Assembly (NCBI RefSeq): GCF_016741855.1
Contig: NZ_JAERRH010000031.1
Location: 1-45,199 of the forward strand
Length of the DNA stretch: 45,199 nucleotides
Direction of reading: 5' to 3'
Source of the DNA: Streptomyces musisoli
GTDB lineage: Bacteria; Actinomycetota; Actinomycetes; Streptomycetales; Streptomycetaceae
In this document: positions 1-8,519 of the stretch, in pieces
Layout of the letters: every line of letters starts with the position of its first letter
Position numbering within the stretch: position 1 is the stretch's first letter
Translations under genes and position numbers: made by a program
The notes under the pieces: model-generated
What the model was told of the DNA's origin: nothing
Seen by the model: only the letters and a program-made list of their open reading frames with translations
Database searches by the model: none

Positions 1-65
1 CACTGCCGGCGGCGGCGTTTGTGGCGTTGGGGGCTTTGTGTGGCGGGCTCTGAGGCGTGGGGTGG

Positions 66-1115
66 TCAGTTCTTTCGTCGGGAGCGCCAGACCAGGTAGA
101 CGGCCGAGGCCAGTGCCGCTCCCCGGACCACCCACGGCCAGGTCTCGGCGACGGCGTCGTTCAGGTGGCCCTGCGCGATCGGCTCACCCCACCGCCCCTC
201 GTTCCGCCCCCACAGCCACACCAGCCCGGCCACGACCGCCGTACCCGGCAGCACCATCACCGCCCACTTGGTCTCCGCGGCGGTCAGCCGCCGGGAGCCG
301 TAGGCGATCGCCCAGCCCAGGAGCAGCGCGAACCAGTTGCCGAGCACGGTCCCGGCGACGAGCGCGGCGGCGGCCAGCAGCAGGAGCGGGTTGGACCAGC
401 CGGGGAGGAGCCCGCGCGCGGGGCGGCCCGCGGTGCCCGCGGACGCGGCCGCCCGAGCCGGGAGCAGGCCCAGGAGACGGCGGCGCGGGGCGGCGGGTGC
501 GGGTGCGGTCTCGGCGGGGTCCGCCGCCGGACCGGCCTTCTCGGTGGCCGCTTCCGTCGTCTCCGCCGGGGGGCGCCTGAGCATGTCCGGGATCTCCACA
601 CCGCCGACGAACCCCGGCACCGGGTCGGTGTCCGCCAAGGGGCCGCCGGTGCCGACGCGCCACCAGTCGGGCGGCATCGCGCTGTCCCCCAGCTCATGCG
701 CGGGGGCGAGGTGCGGCGGAGCCGGTGCGTCCCGCCGTGCGGACGGCTCGGGTTCGGCGGGGCGCGGGCGCGGTACGACCCGGCGCAGCCCCTTCGGCCG
801 CTCGCGCTCCGCCCGTTCCGGCGCCGGCCCTCCGGAGGCGGGCTGTGCCGGTACGGCGGTGGAGGGCGGTTGCAGGAGCGGCCCGCCGGTGCCGCCCGCC
901 GCCGAGACGACGTCGTCCGGGGTGCCGAGGCGGTCCAGGATGCGGCGGACGGCGGCGGGTGAGTCCACCGTCGCCTTCGCCCGGCTCCGGTCGATCTCGT
1001 TACGCAGCTCCGACACGAGCCGCATCCGGGTCGCCGACGGCAGCTGCCGCTGCTGGGCGATGTCTCCGACGCGGCTCAGATACTCGTAGACGACCTGGTC
1101 GCTCTCGATCCCCAC
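66..1115 (-). CDS. HAAS-domain-like membrane protein
   Basis: This 349-residue protein has three parts. The N-terminal ~75 residues (GIESDQVVYEYLSRVGDIAQ onward, ending RILDRLGTPDDVVSAA) look like the helical HAAS/DUF1700 signalling-associated domain. A long Pro/Ala/Arg-rich linker follows. The C-terminal ~110 residues hold three or four hydrophobic segments (LLLLAAAALVAGTVLGNWFA, WAVMVLPGTAVVAGLVWLWG, AALASAVYLVW). The GTG start at 1115 is chosen because GGAGGGG lies just upstream and the known family motif begins there; the open frame continues to 1298 without a site. It is divergent from the helicase-associated gene. The family is often linked to PadR-type regulators or sigma factors, but none is adjacent, so its partner is unknown. 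Confidence 0.75.
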   Translation of the reverse strand: MGIESDQVVYEYLSRVGDIAQQRQLPSATRMRLVSELRNEIDRSRAKATVDSPAAVRRILDRLGTPDDVVSAAGGTGGPLLQPPSTAVPAQPASGGPAPERAERERPKGLRRVVPRPRPAEPEPSARRDAPAPPHLAPAHELGDSAMPPDWWRVGTGGPLADTDPVPGFVGGVEIPDMLRRPPAETTEAATEKAGPAADPAETAPAPAAPRRRLLGLLPARAAASAGTAGRPARGLLPGWSNPLLLLAAAALVAGTVLGNWFALLLGWAIAYGSRRLTAAETKWAVMVLPGTAVVAGLVWLWGRNEGRWGEPIAQGHLNDAVAETWPWVVRGAALASAVYLVWRSRRKN

Positions 1116-1246
1116 GGAACCCCTCCGGGGTGCGCCGACTGATTCCCCGTGAGGACGGTACCGGTTCCTCCTGACCACCCGCGGCCCGCACCGCCAGCCA
1201 CCCAACCCGCACCCCACCCACCCCCCTCCCCTCCCCCTCCCCCTCA

Positions 1247-1346
1247 GGGTGGGATTGGCGGATCCGTTCCGGAGAGGCTCTGGAAAGGTGCAGGTCACGG
1301 GCGAGGGTGGCGGGCGGGGGGTGGAACGGATCTGCCGATCCCACCT
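1247..1346. repeat. 24-bp imperfect inverted repeat
   Basis: Left arm 1247-1270 (GGGTGGGAT...GATCCGTTCC) and right arm 1323-1346 (GGAACGGATC...ATCCCACC) are inverted copies with two or three mismatches, separated by about 52 bases. They lie in the 341-bp space between divergent genes, which otherwise holds a C-rich tract at about 1207-1245. It could be a cruciform, an operator pair or a transcript hairpin. Confidence 0.7.
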
Positions 1347-1456
1347 TTCGGGAGGGAGGGGGACCCGGGGCTCGTTCGGGGTGACTCGGGTTTCAGGGGC
1401 GGGTGAGGGTGGTTGGTCTGTTCGGTGGGGAGGGGATGTCCGCTACCGTTGGCCGG

Positions 1457-4108
1457 ATGAGCCCCGAGGCCCACTCAGCCCCTCGGTCCCTCGCGGAGGC
1501 GCTCCGCGTGCGGGACGACGCCTCCCTGGCCGCGCTGCTGCGCAGCCGCCCGGACCTCATCACTCCGGTACCCACCGACCTCACCCAGCTCGCCACGCGC
1601 GCCGGCACGCGCGCCTCCGTGCTGCGCGCCCTCGAGCGGCTGGACCGGTTCGCGCTCCAGACGGCGGAGGCACTGGCGGTGGCCCCGGACCCGGCTTCGT
1701 ACGACACCCTGCTCGGGCTGATGGCCGGGGACGCCGGCGACGAGACGATCGCCGGCGCGCTGCCGCAGGCCCTCGGCATCCTGCGCGAGCAGGCGCTGGT
1801 GTGGGGCGACGACGACCGGCTGCGGCTGGTGCGCACCGCCCGCGAACTGCTCGCACCCTCTGCCCAGCACCCGTCCCCGACCGGGCTCGGCCCGACCGTG
1901 CAGGAGGCCACCTCGGGCATGTCGCCGGGGCGGATCCAGGAGATCGTGACGACGGCGGGGCTGCCGTCGACGCACGACTCGGTGTCCGCCGTGACCGCGC
2001 TGACCTCGCTGTTCACGCACCGGAAGAAGATGGCGAAGCTCCTCGCCGGGGCCCCGGAGGCCGCCCAGGAGGTGCTGTCCCGGCTGGTGTGGGGGCCGCC
2101 CTACGGACAGGTCACCGCGGAACCGGCGGCGCATCTGCGCTGGCTGCTGGACCGCGGCCTGCTGCTGCCGACCGCACCCGGCACGGTCGTGCTCCCCCGC
2201 GAGGTCGCCCTGCATCTGCGCGGGGGCCGTGCCCACCGCGCGCCGGAGCCGCTGCCGCCCGCCGTGGCGCCGGCCGCGGCCCACAGCCCGCAGGTGGTGG
2301 ACGCCACCGCGGCCGGCCAGGCGTACACCGCGCTGGCCACCGTCGAGGAGCTGCTGAAGGACTGGGACGAGGGCGGACCGGCCGTGCTGCGGGCGGGCGG
2401 GCTCAGCGTCCGCGACCTGAAGCGGACCGCCGTGGCGCTGGACGTGTCCGAGCCGGTCGCCGCCTTCTGGGTCGAGCTGGCCTACGCGGCCGGCCTGATC
2501 GCCTCCGACGGCGAGGCCGACGAACGGTACTCGGCCACCCCCGCCTACGACGAGTGGCTGGAGCAGCCGCCCGCCGAGCGCTGGGCGCGGCTCGCCCAGG
2601 CATGGCTGGCGGCCACCCGCACGCCGGGGCTGGTCGGCGGCCGGGACGCGAAGGACCGGGCCCTGTCGGCGCTCGGCCCGGGCCTCGACCGGTCCGCCGC
2701 GCCCGAGGTACGGCACCGGGTGCTCTCCCTGCTGGCCTGGCTGCCGCGGGGCGCGGCCCCGGACACCGAGTCGGTGCTGGCCAGGCTGCGCTGGGAACGG
2801 CCGCTGCGCGGGGCCCGGCAGGACGGCGACGACGACCTGCGCTCCCGGCTGGCCCGCTGGACCCTGTCGGAGGCGGAGCTGCTGGGCGTGACCGGCAGGG
2901 GAGCGCTGGCGGCGCACGGACGCGTACTGCTCGGCGCGCCCCCCGCCACCGGATCCGGCTCCGCGAAGCCCGGCACGACCGGGACCGGCGCCCCGGCCGC
3001 CCCCGGCGCCACCTCGACCGGCGCCCCGACCCGCGGCGCCACCTCGACCGGCGCCCCGGCCGCCCCCGATGCCGGTTCCCCCGTCCCGTCCGGACCCGGC
3101 GACAAGCTCCCGGTGCACCACCACCGCGCGCCGGACCGGCTCGCGCCCCTCTCCGCCCCCGAGCAGGCCGTCGCGGCCGCCGCAGCGACCCGGCTGCTCG
3201 CCCCGCTGCTGCCCGAGCCGCTGGACCACGTCCTGCTCCAGGCCGACCTGACGGCGGTCGCCCCCGGCCCGCTGCGGCGCCCGCTCGCGGACATGCTGGG
3301 CGTGCTCGCGGACGTGGAGTCCAAGGGCGGCGCGACGGTGTACCGGTTCACGCCGGCGTCCGTCCGCCGCGCCCTGGACGCCGGCCAGACCGCCGCCGAC
3401 CTGCACGCCTTCCTCGCGGAGCACTCCCGTACGCCGGTACCGCAGCCGCTCGCCTACCTGGTCGACGACGTGGCCCGCCGACACGGCCATCTGCGGGTCG
3501 GCGCGGCCTCGGCGTACGTGCGCTGCGACGACGACGCCCTGCTGAACGAGATCCTCGCCGACAAGCGGGCCGCCGCCCTGCACCTGCGCCGGCTGGCCCC
3601 GACCGTGCTCGCCGCCCCGGCCGACCCGGCGACGCTGCTGGAGGGGCTGCGCGCGATGGGTTACGCGCCCGCCGCCGAGTCCGCCGAGGGCGATGTGCTG
3701 ATCACCCGCGCCCACGCCCACCGCACCCCGCCGCGCACCGCGCCCGAGCCGGTGCCGGACGGGCCGCCGCCGCCCGACGCCACGCTGCTGGCGGCGGCGA
3801 TCCGCGCGATCCGGGCCGGTGACCTGGCCGCCACCGCCCCGCGCAAGCAGGCCGGTGAGCCCCTGGCGGGCGGTGAGCTGCCCCGGACCTCCTCCGCCGA
3901 GACCCTGGCCACCATGCAGGCCGCCGTCCTGACCGGCGACGCCGTGTGGATCGGCTACGTCAACGCCGAGGGCGCCGCCAGCCAGCGGGTCATCGCCCCG
4001 ATCCGGGTGGAGGGCGGTTTCGTGACGGCGTACGACCACACGGCGGACGAGGTGCGGACGTATCCGCTGCACCGGATCACGGGGGTCGCCGAGCTGGCGG
4101 ACGACTGA
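1457..4108 (+). CDS. helicase-associated protein (XPB partner)
   Basis: This 883-residue protein has an N-terminal winged-helix-like region and the 'helicase conserved C-terminal' family signature of actinobacterial proteins encoded beside XPB helicases. A low-complexity Ala/Thr/Gly/Pro insertion sits around residues 495-545, encoded by repeats of GGCGCCACCTCGACC type. The last ~70 residues (VWIGYVNAEG, RVIAPIRVEGG, VRTYPLHRI) look like a WYL-type ligand-binding domain. I see no Walker A or DEAH motif, so it is probably not a motor itself. In mycobacteria the homologue sits directly next to ercc3/XPB; here the XPB gene is about 2.3 kb downstream on the same strand. The start is uncertain: ATG 1436 is preceded immediately by GGGGAGGGG, and ATG 1457 matches the usual N-terminus. 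DNA repair is inferred from context. Confidence 0.8.
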   Translation: MSPEAHSAPRSLAEALRVRDDASLAALLRSRPDLITPVPTDLTQLATRAGTRASVLRALERLDRFALQTAEALAVAPDPASYDTLLGLMAGDAGDETIAGALPQALGILREQALVWGDDDRLRLVRTARELLAPSAQHPSPTGLGPTVQEATSGMSPGRIQEIVTTAGLPSTHDSVSAVTALTSLFTHRKKMAKLLAGAPEAAQEVLSRLVWGPPYGQVTAEPAAHLRWLLDRGLLLPTAPGTVVLPREVALHLRGGRAHRAPEPLPPAVAPAAAHSPQVVDATAAGQAYTALATVEELLKDWDEGGPAVLRAGGLSVRDLKRTAVALDVSEPVAAFWVELAYAAGLIASDGEADERYSATPAYDEWLEQPPAERWARLAQAWLAATRTPGLVGGRDAKDRALSALGPGLDRSAAPEVRHRVLSLLAWLPRGAAPDTESVLARLRWERPLRGARQDGDDDLRSRLARWTLSEAELLGVTGRGALAAHGRVLLGAPPATGSGSAKPGTTGTGAPAAPGATSTGAPTRGATSTGAPAAPDAGSPVPSGPGDKLPVHHHRAPDRLAPLSAPEQAVAAAAATRLLAPLLPEPLDHVLLQADLTAVAPGPLRRPLADMLGVLADVESKGGATVYRFTPASVRRALDAGQTAADLHAFLAEHSRTPVPQPLAYLVDDVARRHGHLRVGAASAYVRCDDDALLNEILADKRAAALHLRRLAPTVLAAPADPATLLEGLRAMGYAPAAESAEGDVLITRAHAHRTPPRTAPEPVPDGPPPPDATLLAAAIRAIRAGDLAATAPRKQAGEPLAGGELPRTSSAETLATMQAAVLTGDAVWIGYVNAEGAASQRVIAPIRVEGGFVTAYDHTADEVRTYPLHRITGVAELADD

Positions 4109-4121
4109 GTCAGTCGCCGGC

Positions 4122-4661
4122 TCAGCAGTCCGCTACCGGCGCGTCCGCCGGCAGACCGAAGCGGGTACGGGCCGCGCTCTCCAGAGCACCGGCCGACATC
4201 GGCCGGTCCAGGGCGGAGCCTGCGAAACGGCCGAAGTGGTCCCTCGTCCAGCGGGCGTTCCCGGCGCCGTCGGGCGCCTGCTCGCGCGACACGACCCGGT
4301 AGCCGCCGTCCGCGGTCCGCGCCAGCCGCAGCACCTGCGGGGCCTGCCCGGCGCTGCATTCCACCAGGCTGCCGTCGCGCACCCCGTACTCGACGCACAG
4401 CGTGTTGACGCCCGCGCGCACCTCGTCCCCGTGGTCGTCCAGGTCGAGCGCCTCGGCCCGGCAGAACCAGTGCGCCTCCAGCGCGGGCACGGCCTCGCCG
4501 TAGCCGCTTCCCCGGCTCTCCGCCGCGAGCCGGGCCTCGATGACCGGCCGTACCTCGCCCCAGAGCCGTGAGTCGACCTGCCCGGGCCACATCGCCCAGA
4601 CACCGGTGGCCGCCAGCACCACCACGGCCCCTGCCCCGGTTCCCCACCTGCCTGCCGGCAT
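4122..4661 (-). CDS. small membrane-anchored or secreted protein
   Basis: This 179-residue protein has an N-terminal hydrophobic segment (GAVVVLAATGVWAMW) that would act as an uncleaved anchor or signal, followed by a soluble extracytoplasmic domain. Cysteines at four places (WFCRAEAL, NTLCVEYG, LVECSAGQ, the terminal VADC) could form two disulfides. The ATG at 4661 is preceded by GAGGAGG. It converges on the helicase-associated gene with a gap of 13 bases, so the two 3' ends may share termination. I do not recognise a family; it reads as a Streptomyces-specific hypothetical protein. Confidence 0.65.
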   Translation of the reverse strand: MPAGRWGTGAGAVVVLAATGVWAMWPGQVDSRLWGEVRPVIEARLAAESRGSGYGEAVPALEAHWFCRAEALDLDDHGDEVRAGVNTLCVEYGVRDGSLVECSAGQAPQVLRLARTADGGYRVVSREQAPDGAGNARWTRDHFGRFAGSALDRPMSAGALESAARTRFGLPADAPVADC

Positions 4662-5024
4662 CGCGCCCTCCTCATCACCCCCGCGCACCGCACCGCTTCG
4701 CCGGAGAAGACACCCGGACCCCGCGCGTGGTTGCCCTGTGAGCGGTGACCCAGGCGGCGTGGGCGGCTCGGACAGGCCGCGGACCCGGTCCGACCCAGGC
4801 CACGACCAGGCCGGACAGGTGACGCGCGTGTCCCGGACATGTCCTGGACACCACAACCCCTTGTCCACCCCGCACACCCCGGCCAGCCTTTCGGTCCAGC
4901 AGCCGGGACCGCGACGGGCCCGGCGCCGATCGGACGGGAGGACGCACGGGATGTCTGCCATCGACGACACCTCACCAAAGTCGCGCTGACCTTCGGCCAC
5001 GTTGGCCGGAAAGGGTTTTGATCC

Positions 5025-6317
5025 ATGACGGGCCCCACAACAACCATGGGTGCCATGGATCAGAGAGCGCTTGCGCTGAAGGAGTTACGGACCGCGGCGG
5101 ATCTGAACGCCGAACTGCGCGAGCTGAAGGCGCGCTCCCGGCTGACCTACCGGCAGCTCGAGGAGCGCGCCGCCGGGCAGGGCGGACTGCTGCCGCGCAG
5201 CACGCTGGCCGACGTCCTGCGCCACGGCTCACTGCCCCGGCAGGAGCTGCTGACGGCGTTCGTCCGCGCATGCGGGGAGGGCGACTACGTGGACGACTGG
5301 CTGGCGGCACGGAAGAGGGCCGCCGAGTCCCAGACCCCGGGCCAGGGGCCGGGGGGCTCGGGACCGGGGGCGGGGGGATGGGGGCACCGGCCGGGGGGAT
5401 CGGGGCAGGGGTCGGAAGGATCGGCGGGAATGGGCGGCTCGGGGGAAATGGGCCGCTCGGCGGGAATGGGCGGCTCGGGGGAAATGGGCCGCTCGGCGGG
5501 CGCGGGGGGAGCCGGGGGTCCTGGGGGCCCTGGGGCCACGGGGGGCTCCAGGGACTCCGGGGAGTCCGGGGAGTCCGGGGGTCAGGGAGAGTCCGGGGGT
5601 CGCGGGGACTCCGGGGGTCACGGGGCCCCCGACGGTCCCGAGGAGTCCGGGGGCCGGGGCGGTCGCCTGGGGCCCCCGGGGGCGCGCGGTGCGCTGCGGC
5701 GGCTCGTGCGCACCCGACGGTCCCGCGTCCTCGCCGGAACCGTCCTCGCCGCCGCCCTGGCCGCCGGCGTCGTGTGGTTCCTGCGGGACTCCGGCCCGGG
5801 AGGCACCGCGGACCCGGCGGCCGGGTCCACGCCGCTGCCGCGCGGGCAGGTCCTCCTCCGGCCGCTCGCCTCCCCCGGCCTGTGCGTCACGGACGGACAG
5901 GCCCGGGACGGGCGGTACCGCTCCCTCGTCGCCGTGCAGCGCCCCTGCGCCGAGACCGCCCCGCAGACCACGACCCTCGAACCCGTGGACAAGGGCACCT
6001 ACCGCATCTCCTGGTACCGACCCGACCAGGGCAAGGGGTGCCTGAAGGCGCTCACCTCGGGCCCCGGCGAGGGACTGCTCGAACCCTGGGAGGCGTGCGA
6101 ACAGACCACCGTCTTCCACTTCGTCCCCACCGAACACGCGAAGGCCGCGCAGGCCGGGACGTCCGGGAAGTCCGTCGGCCGGCCTTATCTGATCAAGGTC
6201 GACGACGGCACGTGCGTGGGCATCAGGGCCGCGAGCCCCGCCGCGGGCGCGGAAGCCGTCGTGGAGGGCTGCACGGGCGCGGACAGCCAGCTCTTCCTCG
6301 TCGAAGCCGCCCTGTGA
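5025..6317 (+). CDS. membrane-tethered HTH protein with collagen-like linker
   Basis: There are four segments in 430 residues. Residues ~10-95 form an XRE-like helix-turn-helix region (LTYRQLEERAAGQ, LLPRSTLADVLRHGSLPRQE). Residues ~100-225 are a Gly/Ser-rich low-complexity linker (GMGGSGEMGRSA repeats, then ESGGQGESGGRGDSGG). A transmembrane helix lies at ~240-255 (VLAGTVLAAALAAGVVWFL), and the rest is an extracytoplasmic domain with four cysteines resembling a ricin-type beta-trefoil (CVTDGQA, CVGIRAASP, QLFLVEAAL). A 36-bp direct repeat in the linker DNA (about 5424-5497) explains the duplicated residues. The layout suggests a one-component sensor, with outside carbohydrate binding and inside DNA binding; that function is inferred. 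The ATG at 5025 follows GGAAAGGG at good spacing; ATGs at 5046 and 5055 are alternatives. Confidence 0.8.
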   Translation: MTGPTTTMGAMDQRALALKELRTAADLNAELRELKARSRLTYRQLEERAAGQGGLLPRSTLADVLRHGSLPRQELLTAFVRACGEGDYVDDWLAARKRAAESQTPGQGPGGSGPGAGGWGHRPGGSGQGSEGSAGMGGSGEMGRSAGMGGSGEMGRSAGAGGAGGPGGPGATGGSRDSGESGESGGQGESGGRGDSGGHGAPDGPEESGGRGGRLGPPGARGALRRLVRTRRSRVLAGTVLAAALAAGVVWFLRDSGPGGTADPAAGSTPLPRGQVLLRPLASPGLCVTDGQARDGRYRSLVAVQRPCAETAPQTTTLEPVDKGTYRISWYRPDQGKGCLKALTSGPGEGLLEPWEACEQTTVFHFVPTEHAKAAQAGTSGKSVGRPYLIKVDDGTCVGIRAASPAAGAEAVVEGCTGADSQLFLVEAAL

Positions 6318-6422
6318 GACCGTTCCCGCAGGTGGCGACGGTGCGGACGCCGAGGCTCGCGGGCGATCCGGCCTGATGAGGCACACTGGACGTTTGGCCG
6401 TTGTGGAAAGGGTGTGCCGCGC

Positions 6423-8066
6423 GTGAATGGTCCACTGATCGTCCAGTCCGACAAAACCCTGCTCCTGGAAGTCGACCACGAGCGGGCCGACGACTGCCGG
6501 CGGGCCATCGCGCCCTTCGCCGAACTGGAGCGGGCGCCCGAGCACATCCACACCTACCGGGTCACCCCCCTCGGCCTGTGGAACGCCCGCGCCGCCGGCC
6601 ACGACGCCGAGCAGGTCGTGGACGCCCTCGTGCAGTACAGCCGCTACCCGGTGCCGCACGCCCTGCTCGTGGACATCGCCGAGACGATGGACCGCTACGG
6701 CCGCCTCACCCTCTCCAAGCACCCCGCGCACGGACTCGTCCTCACCACCACCGACCGGCCGGTGCTGGAGGAGGTGCTGAAGTCCAAGCGGATCACCCCG
6801 CTGGTCGGCGCCCGCATCGACCCGGACACCGTCGTGGTGCACCCCTCGGAGCGCGGGCAGATCAAGCAGATGCTGCTGAAGCTGGGCTGGCCGGCCGAGG
6901 ACCTCGCCGGGTACGTCGACGGGGAGGCGCACCCGATCGAGCTGCTGGAGGACGGCTGGACGCTGCGCCCCTACCAGAAGCAGGCCGTGGAGAACTTCTG
7001 GCACGGCGGCAGCGGCGTCGTCGTGCTGCCCTGCGGCGCCGGCAAGACACTGGTCGGCGCCGGGTCCATGGCCGAGGCGAAGTCGACCACGCTGATCCTC
7101 GTCACCAACACCGTCTCCGCCCGGCAGTGGAAGCACGAGCTGGTGAAGCGGACCTCGCTGACCGAGGACGAGATCGGCGAGTACAGCGGCACGAAGAAGG
7201 AGATCCGCCCGGTCACCATCGCCACGTACCAGGTGCTGACGACCAAGCGGAAAGGCGTCTACCCGCACCTGGAGCTGTTCGACTCCCGGGACTGGGGGCT
7301 GATCGTCTACGACGAGGTGCACCTGCTGCCCGCGCCGGTCTTCAAGTTCACCGCCGACCTCCAGGCGCGCCGCCGGCTGGGGCTCACCGCCACCCTGGTG
7401 CGCGAGGACGGCCGTGAGTCGGACGTGTTCTCGCTCATCGGGCCCAAGCGGTTCGACGCGCCCTGGAAGGAGATCGAGGCGCAGGGCTACATCGCACCGG
7501 CCGACTGCGTCGAGGTCCGGGTGAACCTGACCGACTCCGAGCGGCTGGCCTACGCCACCGCCGAGACGGAGGAGAAGTACCGCTTCTGCGCGACGACGGC
7601 GACCAAGAGGAAGGTCACGGAGGCGATCGTCCGCCGCTTCGCCGGGCAGCAGATCCTGGTCATCGGCCAGTACATCGACCAGCTGGACGAGCTGGGCGAG
7701 CACCTGAACGCCCCCGTCATCAAGGGCGAGACCTCCAACGCCCAGCGCGAGAAGCTCTTCGACGCGTTCCGCGAGGGCGAGATCAGCGTGCTGGTGGTGT
7801 CGAAGGTCGCCAACTTCTCCATCGACCTGCCCGAGGCCACGGTCGCCATCCAGGTGTCCGGCACCTTCGGCTCGCGGCAGGAGGAGGCCCAGCGGCTCGG
7901 CCGGGTGCTGCGCCCCAAGGCCGACGGCCACCAGGCCCACTTCTACTCGGTCGTCGCCCGCGACACCATCGACCAGGACTTCGCCGCCCACCGGCAGCGC
8001 TTCCTGGCCGAGCAGGGCTACGCCTACCGCATCGTGGACGCGGACGAGATCCTGGCGGACGGCTAG
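6423..8066 (+). CDS. XPB-type DNA repair helicase
   Basis: This 547-residue superfamily 2 helicase of the bacterial XPB/ERCC3 family has an N-terminal damage-recognition-like domain (residues ~1-130), Walker A CGAGKT at ~203-208, Walker B box DEVH at ~296, motif III LTATLVREDG, and motif VI QEEAQRLGRVLRPK. The ThM-like segment and the AQRLGR arginine finger are intact, so it should be an active ATP-dependent 3'-5' helicase. Archaeal and mycobacterial homologues work in nucleotide excision repair. GTG 6423 (start VNGPLIVQ) is preferred over GTG 6414 because GGAAAGG at 6405-6411 sits 11 bases before the first and only 2 before the second. The stop codon is supplied by the interspersed element that follows. 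Confidence 0.92.
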   Translation: MNGPLIVQSDKTLLLEVDHERADDCRRAIAPFAELERAPEHIHTYRVTPLGLWNARAAGHDAEQVVDALVQYSRYPVPHALLVDIAETMDRYGRLTLSKHPAHGLVLTTTDRPVLEEVLKSKRITPLVGARIDPDTVVVHPSERGQIKQMLLKLGWPAEDLAGYVDGEAHPIELLEDGWTLRPYQKQAVENFWHGGSGVVVLPCGAGKTLVGAGSMAEAKSTTLILVTNTVSARQWKHELVKRTSLTEDEIGEYSGTKKEIRPVTIATYQVLTTKRKGVYPHLELFDSRDWGLIVYDEVHLLPAPVFKFTADLQARRRLGLTATLVREDGRESDVFSLIGPKRFDAPWKEIEAQGYIAPADCVEVRVNLTDSERLAYATAETEEKYRFCATTATKRKVTEAIVRRFAGQQILVIGQYIDQLDELGEHLNAPVIKGETSNAQREKLFDAFREGEISVLVVSKVANFSIDLPEATVAIQVSGTFGSRQEEAQRLGRVLRPKADGHQAHFYSVVARDTIDQDFAAHRQRFLAEQGYAYRIVDADEILADG

Positions 8067-8134
8067 GGCCTCTCGTTCGGATCATGCCGGGCTCGCGCGG
8101 TCCCTGATCCGGCCTGAACCGAACGAAAGACCCT
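8065..8134. repeat. interspersed TAGGG...CCCT element, copy 1
   Basis: AGGGCCTCTCGTTCGG (8065-8080) pairs with CCGAACGAAAGACCCT (8119-8134), a 16-bp stem whose two exceptions are G-U pairs in RNA. The 38-base interior is ATCATGCCGGGCTCGC, then GCGGTCCCTGATCCGGCCTG. The first bases overlap the TAG stop of the XPB gene. Related copies are at 13236, 40269, 44135 and 45170. It probably acts as a terminator here, between two 3' ends. Confidence 0.8.
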
Positions 8135-8189
8135 GGGCGCGGACGGTCAGGCGCGGCCCCGGCGAGGCAGGGCCTGGAGCGGGCACGGC

Positions 8190-8519
8190 CTAGAAGAAGG
8201 CGTGGTACTCCATCCAGCCCTTGGTCTTGCCGGACTTGCCGTAGTACCAGTCGCCGCCCTTCGCGGTGCAGTACACACGCACGTTGCTGCCCGCGAAGAC
8301 GGACTTCTTCACCTTGGACCTGAAGCTGGGGCTGGTGTACATGTCGGCGTGGTCCCACTGGACGACCTGAAGGGTCTTGTCCTTGATGTTCTTGGTGCAC
8401 GCGGAGGAGCCGACGGCCGAGGCGCTGGGCGCGGCGAGGACGGTGGCGCCGATGGCGAGCGCGGTGGCGGCGGTCAGACCGCTCACCGCCTTGCGGAACG
8501 GAAGCTTCGAGAAGGGCAT
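8190..8519 (-). CDS. small secreted SH3-like protein
   Basis: The 109-residue precursor has a clear signal peptide: basic start MPFSKLPFRK, hydrophobic core LTAATALAIGATVLA, cleavage after APSASA. The mature ~75 residues contain two cysteines and an SH3-like pattern (LQVVQWDHADMYTSPS, GSNVRVYCTAKGGDWYYGKS, KGWMEYHAFF) typical of bacterial SH3 domains in secreted Streptomyces proteins. It presumably acts at the cell wall or outside the cell. ATG 8519 is chosen because the signal peptide begins there; GGGGAA upstream is weak. The 5' end overlaps the 3' end of the glycosyltransferase gene on the same strand by 37 bases, so its promoter, if separate, lies within that gene. Confidence 0.8.
   Translation of the reverse strand: MPFSKLPFRKAVSGLTAATALAIGATVLAAPSASAVGSSACTKNIKDKTLQVVQWDHADMYTSPSFRSKVKKSVFAGSNVRVYCTAKGGDWYYGKSGKTKGWMEYHAFF

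Noticed and set aside
5229..7991. 920-residue open frame on the minus strand
   Set aside because: It runs antisense to the HTH protein and the XPB helicase, lacks any family motif and follows the codon phase of those genes. High GC makes such frames common.
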